A DNA stretch of 64,000 bases from Streptosporangium minutum (GCF_002149035.1 NZ_NGFP01000010.1:1-64000), one strand, 5' to 3'. Shown: positions 51,207-59,977, numbered from the stretch's first letter. Numbers and translations: made by a program. Notes: generated by a model from the sequence alone, not told the origin.

Positions 51207-51749
51207 ATGCTCTATTTGACGATCGGGTGCCGGGCGTTGCTGGCCGGTGTCTTCGTGATCGCGCTGGCGGGCAAGGTCCGCGGGCGGGCGGCGTTCGACG
51301 AGTTCGTGGGCTCGATCGTGGCCCTGGGGATGTTCCCGCGCGCCGGATCCGTGACGGCGGCGTACGCCGTGCTGGGGGCGGAGGCCGTGGTGATCCTGTC
51401 ACTCGCGCTGCCGTCCACCGTGCTCCTGGGATTCGCGGTGGCGATGGCGCTGCTCGCCGCTCTGACCGCCGGCATCCTGGCCGCCGTGCGCCGGGGGCGG
51501 CGCGCGCCGTGCCGCTGTTTCGGAGCCTCCGCCGCGCCGCTCGGCACGGCGCACGTGGTGCGCAATCTCGTCCTGCTGCTGGCCGGCGGGGCCGGGCTCA
51601 CGGCAGGGACCGTCGCCGGTGACGCCGGGGCCGGGGCACACCCGGCGGGCGTCGTCCTCGCACTGGTCACCGCCGCCGTGGGCGCCCTGCTCGTCGTACG
51701 CCTCGACGACCTGCTGGGCCTGTTCACCACCTCCGCCCCGCCGCGATGA
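51207..51749 (+). CDS. MauE/DoxX family redox-associated membrane protein, second copy
   Basis: 180 residues, four or five membrane helices. The MauE loop APCRCFGASAAPLGTAHVVR (about 100-119) has the family's C-x-C-F-G. A proposed partner of thioredoxin-like proteins in making disulfides. ATG 51207 is 9 bases from GGTGAG; GTG 51201 is too close to it. It follows the cysteine-rich peptide gene by 131 bases and precedes the thioredoxin-like gene by 43. Confidence 0.85.
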   Translation: MLYLTIGCRALLAGVFVIALAGKVRGRAAFDEFVGSIVALGMFPRAGSVTAAYAVLGAEAVVILSLALPSTVLLGFAVAMALLAALTAGILAAVRRGRRAPCRCFGASAAPLGTAHVVRNLVLLLAGGAGLTAGTVAGDAGAGAHPAGVVLALVTAAVGALLVVRLDDLLGLFTTSAPPR

Positions 51750-51792
51750 CGCGCGGGTGTGACGACTCGAAGTCCTTAAGTGAGGTTGCTCG

Positions 51793-52305
51793 ATGCCTTT
51801 TCTGATCGCCGCCGTCGTCCTGGTCGGCATACTCTGCCTCTTCGACCTGGTGCTCACCTTCGCGGTACTGCGCCGCCTGCGCGAGCACACCGCCGAGCTG
51901 GAACGGCTCGCCGGACCGGCGCGGTTCGGTCCTCCCTACGACCCGGGAGTCCTGGTCGGTCGCACGCTGCCCCCCGCGGGGGCGGACGGCGGCGAGCGGC
52001 CACGCCTCGTGGCGTTCTTCGACGTCAGCTGCGACGCGTGCCATGAGCACGCGCCGCGTTTCGCCGACGCGGCCCGCACCGGCACCGCCATGGCGGTCAT
52101 CTCCGGTGACGGCGGGAAGGCCGGCGACCTCATCGGGATGATCGGCGGCGCGGCGAGCGTCGTCACGGCGGAACAGGCCGACAGCCTGGTGAAGGCGGTC
52201 GGCATCGAGGCTTTCCCGACGTTCCTCCGGGTCGGCCCGGACGGCACGATCGTGGCGGCGGACACGGATCTGGACGCTCTCGCCGGAACGGCCCGCGCGA
52301 GGTGA
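51793..52305 (+). CDS. Membrane-anchored thioredoxin-like (TlpA-type) protein
   Basis: 170 residues. An N-terminal anchor (about 3-25) is followed by a thioredoxin fold outside the membrane. Active site FDVSCDACHEHAP (C-D-A-C, about 81-84) and cis-proline loop AFPTFLR (about 138-144). Probably exchanges disulfides with MauE and oxidises or shuffles the cysteine-rich peptide. Overlaps the ABC gene by 4 bases (GTGA). Confidence 0.88.
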   Translation: MPFLIAAVVLVGILCLFDLVLTFAVLRRLREHTAELERLAGPARFGPPYDPGVLVGRTLPPAGADGGERPRLVAFFDVSCDACHEHAPRFADAARTGTAMAVISGDGGKAGDLIGMIGGAASVVTAEQADSLVKAVGIEAFPTFLRVGPDGTIVAADTDLDALAGTARAR

Positions 52306-54170
52306 CGACGTCTCCGGTCTCGGACGCGGAACCGGACGGGGGCCGGTTCCGCCGTCTGTCGCGATACGCCGCGACGGTGGCGTCGCTGTGCTGGCGGGCC
52401 GGCCCGGGGCTGGCCCTGTCCCAGCTGGCGGCGACCGTCATCGGCGGCCTGTTGCCCTTGGGGACGGTGTGGGCGACGAAGCTCCTCATCGACGAGCTGG
52501 CGGCCGGCCGTACCGGCCAGGTGCTGCTGCCCGCCTGCGGCCTCACCGTCCTGGGACTGGCCGCCGGGGTGCTGCCGCATCTCATCGCCTACCTGCAGGC
52601 CGAGATGGAGCGCAGGCTGGACCGCCTGACGCAGGACCGCCTGTACACCGCGGTGAACGGGTTCCAGGGCCTGTCACGGTTCGAGAACCCCGATTTCCTG
52701 GACAGGCTGCGGATGGCCGCGCAGGCGACGGGCGGCGCGCTGAGGCCCATCACCTCCGGCCTGTTCGACATCGGGCGCAACGTCATCACGCTGGTCGGCC
52801 TGCTCGTCGCCCTGGCCGTGCTGAGCCCGCTGATGGCGGGGCTGGTGGCGCTCGCGGCGGTTCCCGCCCTGGTCGCGCGGATGTCGCTGGAGAAGCGGCG
52901 GATGAGGATGATCGCCGGGCAGTCCGCGGGAATCCGGCGGCAGGTCCTCTACTCCTCCCTCATCACCGAGGTGCAGGCCGCCAAGGAGGTTCGGCTCTTC
53001 GGGCTGGGCGACTTCCTCAAGGGCCGGATGTTCGGGGAGCTGGCCGCCATCCAGGCCGGTGAGCGGCGGCTGGACCGGCGGGAGGCGCTCACCCAGTCGG
53101 TGCTGGCGGTGCTGTCGGCCGCGGTCAGCGGCGTGGGACTGATATGGGCGGTGTACGCCGCCGTGGACGGCCGGTTGACCCTCGGTGACGTGACCGCGTT
53201 CGCCGCCGCCGTGGCCGGGACGCAGGCCGCGCTGATCGCGACGGTGGAGAACGCCGCCCATGCCCGCCAGGCGCTGTCCCTGTTCGGCTACCACGAGCAG
53301 GTGACGTCGCTCCCCGACGACCTGCCGGCCCCGCGATCGGCCGCCGCGCTGCCCGCGCTGCGGCGGGGCATCGAGCTGCGCGACGTGTGGTTCCGCTACG
53401 ACGACAGCCACCCGTGGGTGCTGCGGGGGGTCGACCTGACGATCCCGCACGGCGCGTCGGTCGCGCTGGTGGGGCTCAACGGGGCGGGCAAGAGCACCCT
53501 GATCAAGCTGCTGTGCCGGTTCTACGACCCGTCCCGGGGGAGCATCCTCTGGGACGGCGTGGACCTCCGCGAGGTGCCGCCGGCCGAGCTGCGCGCCAGG
53601 ATGGGCGTGCTCTTCCAGGACTACATGAACTACGACCTGACGGCGGCGGAGAACATCGGGGTGGGGGAGATCGAGGCGCTGTCCGACCGCGCCCGCATCC
53701 AGGCCGCGGCCGGGATGGCGGACGTCCACGAGACCGTCCAGGCGCTGCCCCGGGGCTACGACACGCTGCTCAGCCGGATCTTCTTCGGCCCGGAGGACGA
53801 GGACGACCCGCAGGCCGGAGTGGTGCTCTCCGGGGGGCAGTGGCAGCGCCTGGCCCTGGCCCGCGCGATGCTGCGCCAGGGGCGTGACCTGCTCATCCTC
53901 GACGAGCCCAGCTCGGGCCTGGACGCGCAGGCCGAGTACGAGGTGCACCGGCGGCTCCGCGAGCATCGCGCCGGCCGTACCAGCCTGCTCGTGTCCCACC
54001 GGCTCGGCGCGGTCCGCGACGCGGACCTGATCGTCGTGCTCGACGACGGCCGGATCGCGGAGCGGGGGACGCACGACGAGCTCACGGCCACGGACGGAGG
54101 ATACGCCCGGCTGTTCGAGATGCAGGCCCGCGGCTACCGCGAGGACGCCGGAGTCCAGGGATCACTCTGA
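52302..54170 (+). CDS. ABC transporter, fused permease and ATPase (exporter type)
   Basis: 622 residues. Six membrane helices (about 25-320), then the ATPase: Walker A GLNGAGKSTLIKLLC (about 392), signature LSGGQWQRLALARAM (about 508), Walker B LLILDEPSSGLD (about 528), and the H-loop VSHRLG. No C39 leader peptidase domain is attached, so leader cleavage would need another protease, such as the S26 peptidase at 47196. Probable exporter of the cysteine-rich peptide. Confidence 0.92.
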   Translation: MTTSPVSDAEPDGGRFRRLSRYAATVASLCWRAGPGLALSQLAATVIGGLLPLGTVWATKLLIDELAAGRTGQVLLPACGLTVLGLAAGVLPHLIAYLQAEMERRLDRLTQDRLYTAVNGFQGLSRFENPDFLDRLRMAAQATGGALRPITSGLFDIGRNVITLVGLLVALAVLSPLMAGLVALAAVPALVARMSLEKRRMRMIAGQSAGIRRQVLYSSLITEVQAAKEVRLFGLGDFLKGRMFGELAAIQAGERRLDRREALTQSVLAVLSAAVSGVGLIWAVYAAVDGRLTLGDVTAFAAAVAGTQAALIATVENAAHARQALSLFGYHEQVTSLPDDLPAPRSAAALPALRRGIELRDVWFRYDDSHPWVLRGVDLTIPHGASVALVGLNGAGKSTLIKLLCRFYDPSRGSILWDGVDLREVPPAELRARMGVLFQDYMNYDLTAAENIGVGEIEALSDRARIQAAAGMADVHETVQALPRGYDTLLSRIFFGPEDEDDPQAGVVLSGGQWQRLALARAMLRQGRDLLILDEPSSGLDAQAEYEVHRRLREHRAGRTSLLVSHRLGAVRDADLIVVLDDGRIAERGTHDELTATDGGYARLFEMQARGYREDAGVQGSL

Positions 54171-54207
54171 CGGCGGGGCAGTCCAGGGATCACTCTGACG
54201 GCGGGGC
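54153..54207. repeat. 28-bp tandem duplication over two convergent stop codons
   Basis: 'gtccagggatcactctgacg' plus 'gcgggg' occurs at 54153 and again at 54181. Each copy contains the stop of the ABC gene on the plus strand and a stop readable for the TetR gene on the minus strand. Only the first is used by the exporter; the TetR uses the second. A recent slippage event that keeps both C-termini intact. Confidence 0.9.
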
Positions 54208-54807
54208 GGGGGCGCGGCCGGGGCCCGCGACCAGGGCGCGGAGGCCGTCGCGGAACAGGGCGGTGTCGGCCTGGAGCAGGGTCCGCTGGACCATGAAACC
54301 GTGTACGAGGCCGATGAGGACCCGGGCGATGTGGCCGGCCGGCACGTCGCGCTCGATGAGGCCACGCCCCTGGTAGGTCTCGACCTGCTCGGTCATGAAG
54401 CGCTCCACGTCGGCGAACGCCCTGGCGAACTGCTCGGCGAGCAGCGGGGAGCGCTGGGCCTCCGCCCACACCTGGATCTCCAGCTTGGCCGTGTCGTGCA
54501 GCGCGTCGAGCCGCTCGACGGTGGAGGTCACCGCGGTCACCATGTCGTCGGGCCCCGGGGTGGAGCCGTCCTCCGACAGGGCCTTGAGCGCGGCGGAGAC
54601 CTCGGTCAGGGTCTCGGTGGCGATGGCGGCCACGAGGGCTTCCTTGCTGGGGAAGTAGCGGTACGCGCCGCCGGGGGACATGCGGGCCTCGCTGAGGACC
54701 TCCTGCATCGACGTGGCGTGGAAGCCGTTGCGGGCGAAGCAGGTGCGGGCGGCCTTGAGGAGCTGGGCGCGCCGCGCCGCCAGGTGCGCCGACGAGACGG
54801 GTGACAT
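54190..54807 (-). CDS. TetR family regulator
   Basis: 205 residues. HTH QLLKAARTCFARNGFHATSM, then QEVLSEARMSPGGAYRYFPSKEALV. The C-terminal domain is of TetR_C type with DALHDTAKLEIQVWAEAQRS. Start ATG 54807. Two operators at 54818 and 54870 lie between it and a divergent methyltransferase gene. It converges with the peptide exporter, so it probably regulates the methyltransferase and itself rather than the exporter. Confidence 0.9.
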   Translation of the reverse strand: MSPVSSAHLAARRAQLLKAARTCFARNGFHATSMQEVLSEARMSPGGAYRYFPSKEALVAAIATETLTEVSAALKALSEDGSTPGPDDMVTAVTSTVERLDALHDTAKLEIQVWAEAQRSPLLAEQFARAFADVERFMTEQVETYQGRGLIERDVPAGHIARVLIGLVHGFMVQRTLLQADTALFRDGLRALVAGPGRAPAPPSE

Positions 54808-54817
54808 GGCTCCATAA

Positions 54818-54889
54818 AAGAACGAATGTTCGCTCTTGTCAATCCGGTGCGGGCGTGGCAGCTTGAAGAGAGAACGAGCATTCGCTCTT
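54818..54889. promoter_or_regulatory. Paired TetR operators
   Basis: AAGAACGAATGTTCGCTCTT (54818-54837) and GAGAACGAGCATTCGCTCTT (about 54870-54889). Both have a GAACGAnnnTTCGCTC-like core, 52 bases apart. One covers the TetR promoter and the other the methyltransferase promoter. Confidence 0.8.
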
Positions 54890-54971
54890 TCCTAGGAGGG
54901 GGAGGGGCGGGGAAGACGCCCGCGCCCGGCCCGTCCAGGGAAGGCGTTCACGACAGCTCTGGAGGAGCACG

Positions 54972-55847
54972 ATGGCACACCGACCCGAACTCGCCGGCGA
55001 GCTGACCGGAATCGGCGCGACCGCCCTGGGGGTCGCCTTCCTGCGAGCGGAGGAGAGCCGCCGCGCGGACCGGCTCTTCGACGACCCCTACGCGCGGACG
55101 TTCCTCGACGCGGACGGCGTCGCCAGATCGGTGTGGACTGCCGCGCCGGCGTCCACCGGGCCGGGCTTCGCGGAGATGATGGCCGATCAGGTGGCGGTCC
55201 GCACGCGTTTCCTGGACCGGGCGTTGCTGGAGGCCACCGGGGCCGGGTGCGCCCAGGTGGTGCTGCTGGCGTGTGGTCTGGACACCCGCGCGTTCCGGCT
55301 GGACTGGCCCGCCGGGACGCGTGTCTTCGAGGTCGACTTCGCCGACGTGCTGGCGTTCAGGGGCGCCCGCCTGGCCGAGCATGGCGTCCTCGCGCGCTGC
55401 GACCGGGTGGAGGTCCCCGCGGATCTGCGCGACGACTGGCCGGGTGCGCTGGTCGAGGCGGGTCTCCGGCCGCACCTGCCGACCGCCTGGCTGGCCGAGG
55501 GGATCCTGTACGCCCTGCCGGCCGACGCCGCCGACCTCCTCCTGGATCGCGTCACCGGGGCCTCGGCCCCCGGCAGCGTCCTGGCGCTGGATCATATGGA
55601 GGACTCCGAACCGCTCCGTGCCGCCCGGCGGGCGATCTCCGCCGAGCTCGTCGACCTGTGGCGGGGCGGTCCCGCCGGGGACCTCGCCTCCTGGCTCCGC
55701 GGACGAGGATGGCGCCCGGCTCTCCATGACCTCGGTGAGGTCGCGGCAGAATACCGCCGCCCCGTGCCACCGGCGTTCGACCCGGAATGTGCGGGCACCG
55801 GCCGGGGGTGGCTGGTCACCGCCCGCCTGGCGGAAGATCGTCGATAG
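54972..55847 (+). CDS. SAM-dependent methyltransferase, TIGR00027 (leucine carboxyl methyltransferase-like) family
   Basis: 291 residues. Starts with TGIGATALGVAFLRAEESRR and DRLFDDPYARTFL, the family's hallmark, followed by QVVLLACGLDTRAFRLDWPA (SAM motif), VFEVDFADVLAFR, and TAWLAEGILYALP. Members are abundant in actinobacteria and methylate unknown carboxylates. GGAGGAG is 6 bases before ATG. Controlled by the divergent TetR through two operators. Confidence 0.9.
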   Translation: MAHRPELAGELTGIGATALGVAFLRAEESRRADRLFDDPYARTFLDADGVARSVWTAAPASTGPGFAEMMADQVAVRTRFLDRALLEATGAGCAQVVLLACGLDTRAFRLDWPAGTRVFEVDFADVLAFRGARLAEHGVLARCDRVEVPADLRDDWPGALVEAGLRPHLPTAWLAEGILYALPADAADLLLDRVTGASAPGSVLALDHMEDSEPLRAARRAISAELVDLWRGGPAGDLASWLRGRGWRPALHDLGEVAAEYRRPVPPAFDPECAGTGRGWLVTARLAEDRR

Positions 55848-55879
55848 CCGTCCCCGCGGGGGCCCGAGGGAGGCCGGAC

Positions 55880-56040
55880 GGCGGTCATCCGTACGGCCCG
55901 CTGAGGACGGCGGGTTTGCGGGGGATCGGGCTGGAGGGCGCCGTCATCCGTACGGCTCGCCGGTGATCGCGGGTTCGCGGGGGATCGGGCTGGAGGGCGC
56001 CGTCATCCGCCCCGCCCGCCGGTGACCGCGGGTTTACCGG
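55880..56040. repeat. 60-bp tandem repeat, 2.7 copies
   Basis: Units at about 55880-55939, 55940-55999 and 56000-56040 share 'gtcatccgtacggc', 'gcgggtt', 'gggggatcgggctggagggc'. Copies are over 85% alike. It lies just after the methyltransferase stop and codes for nothing convincing. In the rest of 56041-56505 I see an inverted repeat ATGTGG-N8-CCACAT (56415-56434), which may be an operator for the next gene, and no gene. Confidence 0.85.
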
Positions 56041-56505
56041 GCGCCGCCGCGGCGGAGGCATCGCGGTGTGCGAGTGTTGACGATCCGTTCTGGGGTGATA
56101 GCGGTGGGTTACACTCCCCGAAGAGGTATTTCCGGCAAGCTCCTGGCCGGCGGCGTCTCGCCGAGGACGCGCGCGCCGGCCGCCGCGGATCGGAGGTGCC
56201 CGTCGGGCACGAGACCGGCCAACGACCACGTACCGCTGTCGGATTTCCGCCCCTCCGGCGGTTCGGGGGGCCGGTTGCGCCTCCTCCGCTCCGGCAGTCC
56301 GGCGATCTTCGCTCGGCTGCTCGACGGGGACGCCGGACGCTGGTCCGCCCCGCCCGCCCCCGGGGAAGGAGTGGCTTGTTATGTAATGCAATCGAATGGT
56401 GGTATTTGGTACTAATGTGGCGTTTTGTCCACATGGAAAGTTCTGTGCCGGGAAAGGCCTCTGGAGTGGTGGAAAATCCGCCAGGACACATTCCCGGAGG
56501 TAGTG

Positions 56506-57147
56506 ATGGCGCTTCATACCCCACTCGCGGCGATCGCGGCGACCTCCGCTGCCGTGCTGGCACTGACGGGCGGCTCGGCGGCCTCGGCCCTGACGCCCAC
56601 GCCGATGCCGAGGCCGACCTCGACGTCGACGTCCTCAGGTGAGGGCCGGGTGCCGGCGCAGGACAGGCAGTTCCTGATCCAGGCGCATCAGGGCAACCTC
56701 GCCGAGATCGCCGCAGGCAAGGCCGCCGAGAGCAAGGGGAAGGCCGGCTCCGTCCGCTCGATCGGGGCCATGCTCGTCGCCGACCACACCAAACTCGACA
56801 AGAAGCTCCAGCAGGTCGCGCAGCGGCTGCAGGTGCCGCTGCCCTCGCAGCCCACGGCGCGTCAGCAGACCAAGGCCAAGGAACTGAACGCCCTGTCCGG
56901 CGTGGAGTTCGACAAGGCCTGGACCAAGGCGATGATCTACGGTCACCGTGCGGCCCTGGCTGCGGCCAACAAGGAGATCGCCGACGGGTCGGTGCCCCAG
57001 GTCAAGGCACTCGCCAGGGCCAGCAAGCCGGTCATCCAGGAGCACCTGGACCGGCTGCTCGCCGCGGAGAAGGCGCTCGGCGCCCTGAGCCCGGCCCGGC
57101 CGCCGTCGATCCTGACGGTGTCCCTGCCGCGGACGGCCGCCAGGTGA
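56506..57147 (+). CDS. DUF4142 domain secreted protein
   Basis: 213 residues. Signal peptide (about 1-28, ending SAASA), a short Pro/Thr/Ser linker, then a DUF4142 ferritin-like helical domain (about 48-185): DRQFLIQAHQGNLAEIAAGK, VRSIGAMLVADHTKLDKKLQ, and MIYGHRAALAAANKEI. The usual A-x-D/H positions (QAHQGNLAE, DHTKLD, GH) are present. GGAGG is 5 bases before ATG 56506. Role unknown; an extracytoplasmic stress protein is often suggested. Confidence 0.85.
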   Translation: MALHTPLAAIAATSAAVLALTGGSAASALTPTPMPRPTSTSTSSGEGRVPAQDRQFLIQAHQGNLAEIAAGKAAESKGKAGSVRSIGAMLVADHTKLDKKLQQVAQRLQVPLPSQPTARQQTKAKELNALSGVEFDKAWTKAMIYGHRAALAAANKEIADGSVPQVKALARASKPVIQEHLDRLLAAEKALGALSPARPPSILTVSLPRTAAR

Positions 57148-57199
57148 TCGTCCAAGCCGGGGAGCCCTCCGCCGGTCGTCGCCACCGCTGACGACCGGC

Positions 57200-57395
57200 A
57201 CGCCCGGACCGGGCCCGGCCCGGGCCCGGACGCCTGGACCGGGCTCGGACCGCCGGGAGGCCCGGACAGCCGGGAGGCCCGGCCCGGACAGCCGGGAGGC
57301 CCGGCGGGGAACAGGTCTGGAGGCCCGGCGAGGAACACGCCGGGAGACCGGGCTGGGAACACACTTGGAGCCCGGCGGGGAACAGGCCGCGCCGG
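57200..57395. repeat. GC-rich low-complexity repeat upstream of the GNAT gene
   Basis: Variants of 'gccgggaggcccgg' and 'gcggggaacaggc' alternate at irregular spacing over about 195 bases. It fills the gap between the DUF4142 and GNAT genes. Strong mRNA structure is expected, which could act as a terminator for the first gene. Confidence 0.7.
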
Positions 57396-57412
57396 GAGGA
57401 AATAATCGGCGC

Positions 57413-57994
57413 GTGCAGATCGTGTCGTATCCGGAGGCGGCCACCCCGCCCGAACTCCGCGCGCAGGTGTCGGCCCTGCAGCACCAGGCGTGGCCGGCGG
57501 AGGATCCCTCCGCCGTCACCGAAGGCGCGCCCACCCACGACCCCGGGCTGCGGCCGTTGTCGATGCTGCTGGTGGACGACGGCGTGGTGCTGGCAGCCCT
57601 GGACATCCTCTCCAAGGAGATCGTCCACGCCGGACGGCGCTACCGGGCCGGAGGTCTGAGCACGGTGGTGACGCGCCGGGAGGCGCGCGGCAGGGGCCAC
57701 GGCCGCCGCCTGGTGACAGCGGCCCGCGAGTCGATGGCCGCCATGGACCTGGATCTCGGGCTGTTCACCTGCGACCGTCCCCTGCAGGGGTTCTACGAGA
57801 GCGCCGGTTGGCGGCCGTTGCCCGGCGCGGTCCTCGTCGGGGGGACCCCTCAGGCCCCGTTCCCCAGCGACCGGCCCGGCTTCGGCAAGGTCACCATGGC
57901 CGGCTTCTTCTCGGTCGAGGCCCGTCGCCACCGATCGTCGTTCCAGCACTCCCGGATCGAGCTGTACCCGGGTGAGATCGACAAGCTCTGGTGA
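57413..57994 (+). CDS. GNAT family N-acetyltransferase
   Basis: 193 residues. GNAT core with RRYRAGGLSTVVTRREARGR and GHGRRLVTAARESMAAMDLD (the R/Q-x-x-G-x-G/A acetyl-CoA loop as RGRGHGRR), then LGLFTCDRPLQGFYESAGWR. GTG 57413 with GGAGG 11 bases upstream. An aminoglycoside-type or small-molecule acceptor is possible. No partner gene is clear; the next gene converges. Confidence 0.8.
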   Translation: MQIVSYPEAATPPELRAQVSALQHQAWPAEDPSAVTEGAPTHDPGLRPLSMLLVDDGVVLAALDILSKEIVHAGRRYRAGGLSTVVTRREARGRGHGRRLVTAARESMAAMDLDLGLFTCDRPLQGFYESAGWRPLPGAVLVGGTPQAPFPSDRPGFGKVTMAGFFSVEARRHRSSFQHSRIELYPGEIDKLW

Positions 57995-58108
57995 CGTCGC
58001 CCCCCGGTGGCCGGTGGCGGACGCCGTACCGCGTCGGGCGGTCCGCCCGCGGCGACGGCTGGGCCTCGGCCGGACGCGACGGTTCGGAGAACCTCTCCGA
58101 GGGCCGCC

Positions 58109-59053
58109 TCAGCGGCTGACCGCGTCCGCCGGGCGCAGGCGGTCCAGGTCGGAGCGGCGGGGCAGGCTCTCCCAGTCGCCGTCCGCGGCGACCGCGAAGG
58201 CGCCGGCCGCGCACGCGGTCGCGAGACGGCGTTCGGGGCCGGCGCCCTCCAGCGTCTCGGCGAGCCAGCCCGCGGCGAAGGCGTCTCCGGCCCCCACGGG
58301 GTCGAGTTCGGTGACGTGGTACGGCTCCGCGTGCCGTACGACGCCGTCGGAGAGCTCGACCGCGCCGAGCGGGCCGCGTTTGATGAGCACGTGGCGCGGG
58401 CCGAGGTCCGACAGGGCCCCGGCCAGGGCGGCCGGGTCCGCGCCGTCGACGATCAGACGGGCCTCCGCCTCGGTCGCGAACAGGACGTCCGTCGTCGCGA
58501 CGGTCTCCCGCAGCACGGCGGACGCCTCCTCGGGGCTCCACAGGGCGCGGCGGTAGTTGACGTCCGTCGACACGGTCACGCCCGCGTCGCGGGCCTCGGC
58601 GACCGCGACGCGCACCGCCTCCCGGGCGGAGGCGGACAGCGCGAGCGTGATCCCCGTGATGTGCAGCACGCGTGCCGACCGGATCAGCGAGACGTCGAGG
58701 TCCTCGGGCCGGAGCCGGGACCCGGCGCTGCCGGAGCGGTAGTAACGCACGTCGACCATCTCGCTCGTGCGCCGATTCTTGATCATCAATCCTGTCGGGG
58801 CGTCCGGATCGACGATCATCCCCTGGACGTCGACGCCCTCACCCGCCAGCGTCGAGCGGAGCAGCTCCCCGAACTCGTCGGCGCCGACCCTGCCGATCCA
58901 CGCCGCGCGCCGGCCGAGACGGGTGACGCCGATCGCCAGGTTCGACTCCGCGCCGCCCACGCTGAGACCGAAGTCACGGGCATGCCGGAGCAGGCCGGTA
59001 CGCCGTGCGGTGAACAGCGCCATGCTCTCACCGAGCGTTACCAGATCGATCAT
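58109..59053 (-). CDS. PfkB family carbohydrate kinase (2-keto-3-deoxygluconate kinase-like)
   Basis: 314 residues. Ribokinase fold: substrate start LVTLGESMALFTARRTGLLR, GGAESNLAIGVTRLG (PfkB motif 1), and ELDPVGAGDAFAAGWLA (motif 2, with the catalytic Asp in GAGDAF). Closest in pattern to KdgK-type kinases. It is co-oriented with the IclR gene upstream and near a sugar importer with GH20, so its substrate may instead be an amino-sugar derivative. Gap to IclR is 37 bases. Confidence 0.88.
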   Translation of the reverse strand: MIDLVTLGESMALFTARRTGLLRHARDFGLSVGGAESNLAIGVTRLGRRAAWIGRVGADEFGELLRSTLAGEGVDVQGMIVDPDAPTGLMIKNRRTSEMVDVRYYRSGSAGSRLRPEDLDVSLIRSARVLHITGITLALSASAREAVRVAVAEARDAGVTVSTDVNYRRALWSPEEASAVLRETVATTDVLFATEAEARLIVDGADPAALAGALSDLGPRHVLIKRGPLGAVELSDGVVRHAEPYHVTELDPVGAGDAFAAGWLAETLEGAGPERRLATACAAGAFAVAADGDWESLPRRSDLDRLRPADAVSR

Positions 59054-59090
59054 CAGAAATTGGTCCTTAGGTGCTCGTCGTCCGTGCCGG

Positions 59091-59879
59091 TCATCGAGTC
59101 GATCCCAGCTTCCTGGAGATGCGCAGTGCCGTCTCCGCCACCAGCGGCCCCAGGTCGCGGACCCGGGCGGCGGTGATCCGCGAGGTGAGGCCCGAGACGG
59201 AGATGGCCGAGGTCGCGGTGTCGGTGTGGTTGAAGATCGGTGCGGCGACGCAGCGCACCTCAGGCTCGTTCTCGCGGTCGTCGACCGAGTAGCCCCGCTG
59301 CCGGATCCGGCTCAGCTCGGCGCGGAGCCGGTCGGCCTCGGTGATGGTGTACCGGGTGATGTGCGGCATCCCGGCGGCCACGACCCTCTCGACGTCCTCC
59401 TCCGGCTGCCAGGCGAGGATCGCCTTGCCGACGGCGGTGCAGTAGACGGGGGCCCGGCTGCCGATGCGCGAGGCCATGCGCACGTTGGTCTCGTTCTCGA
59501 CCTTGTCGATGTAGACCACGTCCGGCGCGTCGTAGACCACGAGGTGGACGGTCTCCCGGACCTCGGTCATCAGCCGGTGGGACTCCTCGGCGGCGACCGT
59601 GCGCAGGTCGAGCGTGGCCAGGTAGGCCTGGCCCAGGTGGAGCGCGCCGTGCCCCAGCCGGTAGGCGCCGGTCCTGCGGTCGCGCTCCAGCAGCCTGGCG
59701 TCGATGAGCGGGGCGGTCAGCCGGAGCACCGTGCTCTTGGACAGGCCGACCGCCTCGGCGAGCCTGGTGAGCGACAGGCCCTGGCCGGCGCCCGCGTGGT
59801 CGCGCACGTGTTCCAGCACGGCGAGGGCGCGCCGGAGCGAGGCCGACTGGTTGCGTTCCGGGGCAGCTTCGTTCATCAC
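59091..59879 (-). CDS. IclR family transcriptional regulator
   Basis: 262 residues. The winged helix (about 10-70) reads LRRALAVLEHVRDHAGAGQG, then LSLTRLAEAVGLSKSTVLRL. The effector domain (about 80-255) has VYCTAVGKAILAWQPEEDVE and the GYSVDDRENEPEVRCVAAPI signature. It probably senses a sugar or its phosphate and controls both the kinase and the divergent importer. Direct repeats in the gap are candidate sites. Confidence 0.92.
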   Translation of the reverse strand: MMNEAAPERNQSASLRRALAVLEHVRDHAGAGQGLSLTRLAEAVGLSKSTVLRLTAPLIDARLLERDRRTGAYRLGHGALHLGQAYLATLDLRTVAAEESHRLMTEVRETVHLVVYDAPDVVYIDKVENETNVRMASRIGSRAPVYCTAVGKAILAWQPEEDVERVVAAGMPHITRYTITEADRLRAELSRIRQRGYSVDDRENEPEVRCVAAPIFNHTDTATSAISVSGLTSRITAARVRDLGPLVAETALRISRKLGSTR

Positions 59880-59952
59880 AGCCTCAGCGAAGTCTCGGCG
59901 GGTCGAACACGCAGGTCAAGTTAGGGGAGCCGAGGTCCCCAACGCTACTTTG

Positions 59953-59977
59953 CAGCACAAGGTTCTGCACTGCACAA
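59953..59977. promoter_or_regulatory. IclR-type direct repeats
   Basis: CAGCACAA (59953-59960) and CTGCACAA (59970-59977) are 17 bases apart, inside the divergent gap of the IclR gene and the importer. The surrounding TTTGCAG..CTGCACTGCAC stretch contains further TGCA steps. Confidence 0.45.

Noticed and set aside
55880-56040. CRISPR-like array
   Set aside because: The 60-bp units are contiguous without spacers, so this is a simple tandem repeat.
56041-56415. A 115-codon protein starting near 56068
   Set aside because: No ribosome binding site, no domain and no third-position GC pattern; it is a chance frame in a leader region.
57200-57395. CRISPR-like array
   Set aside because: Repeats are irregular in length and spacing, there are no unique spacers, and no cas genes are present.
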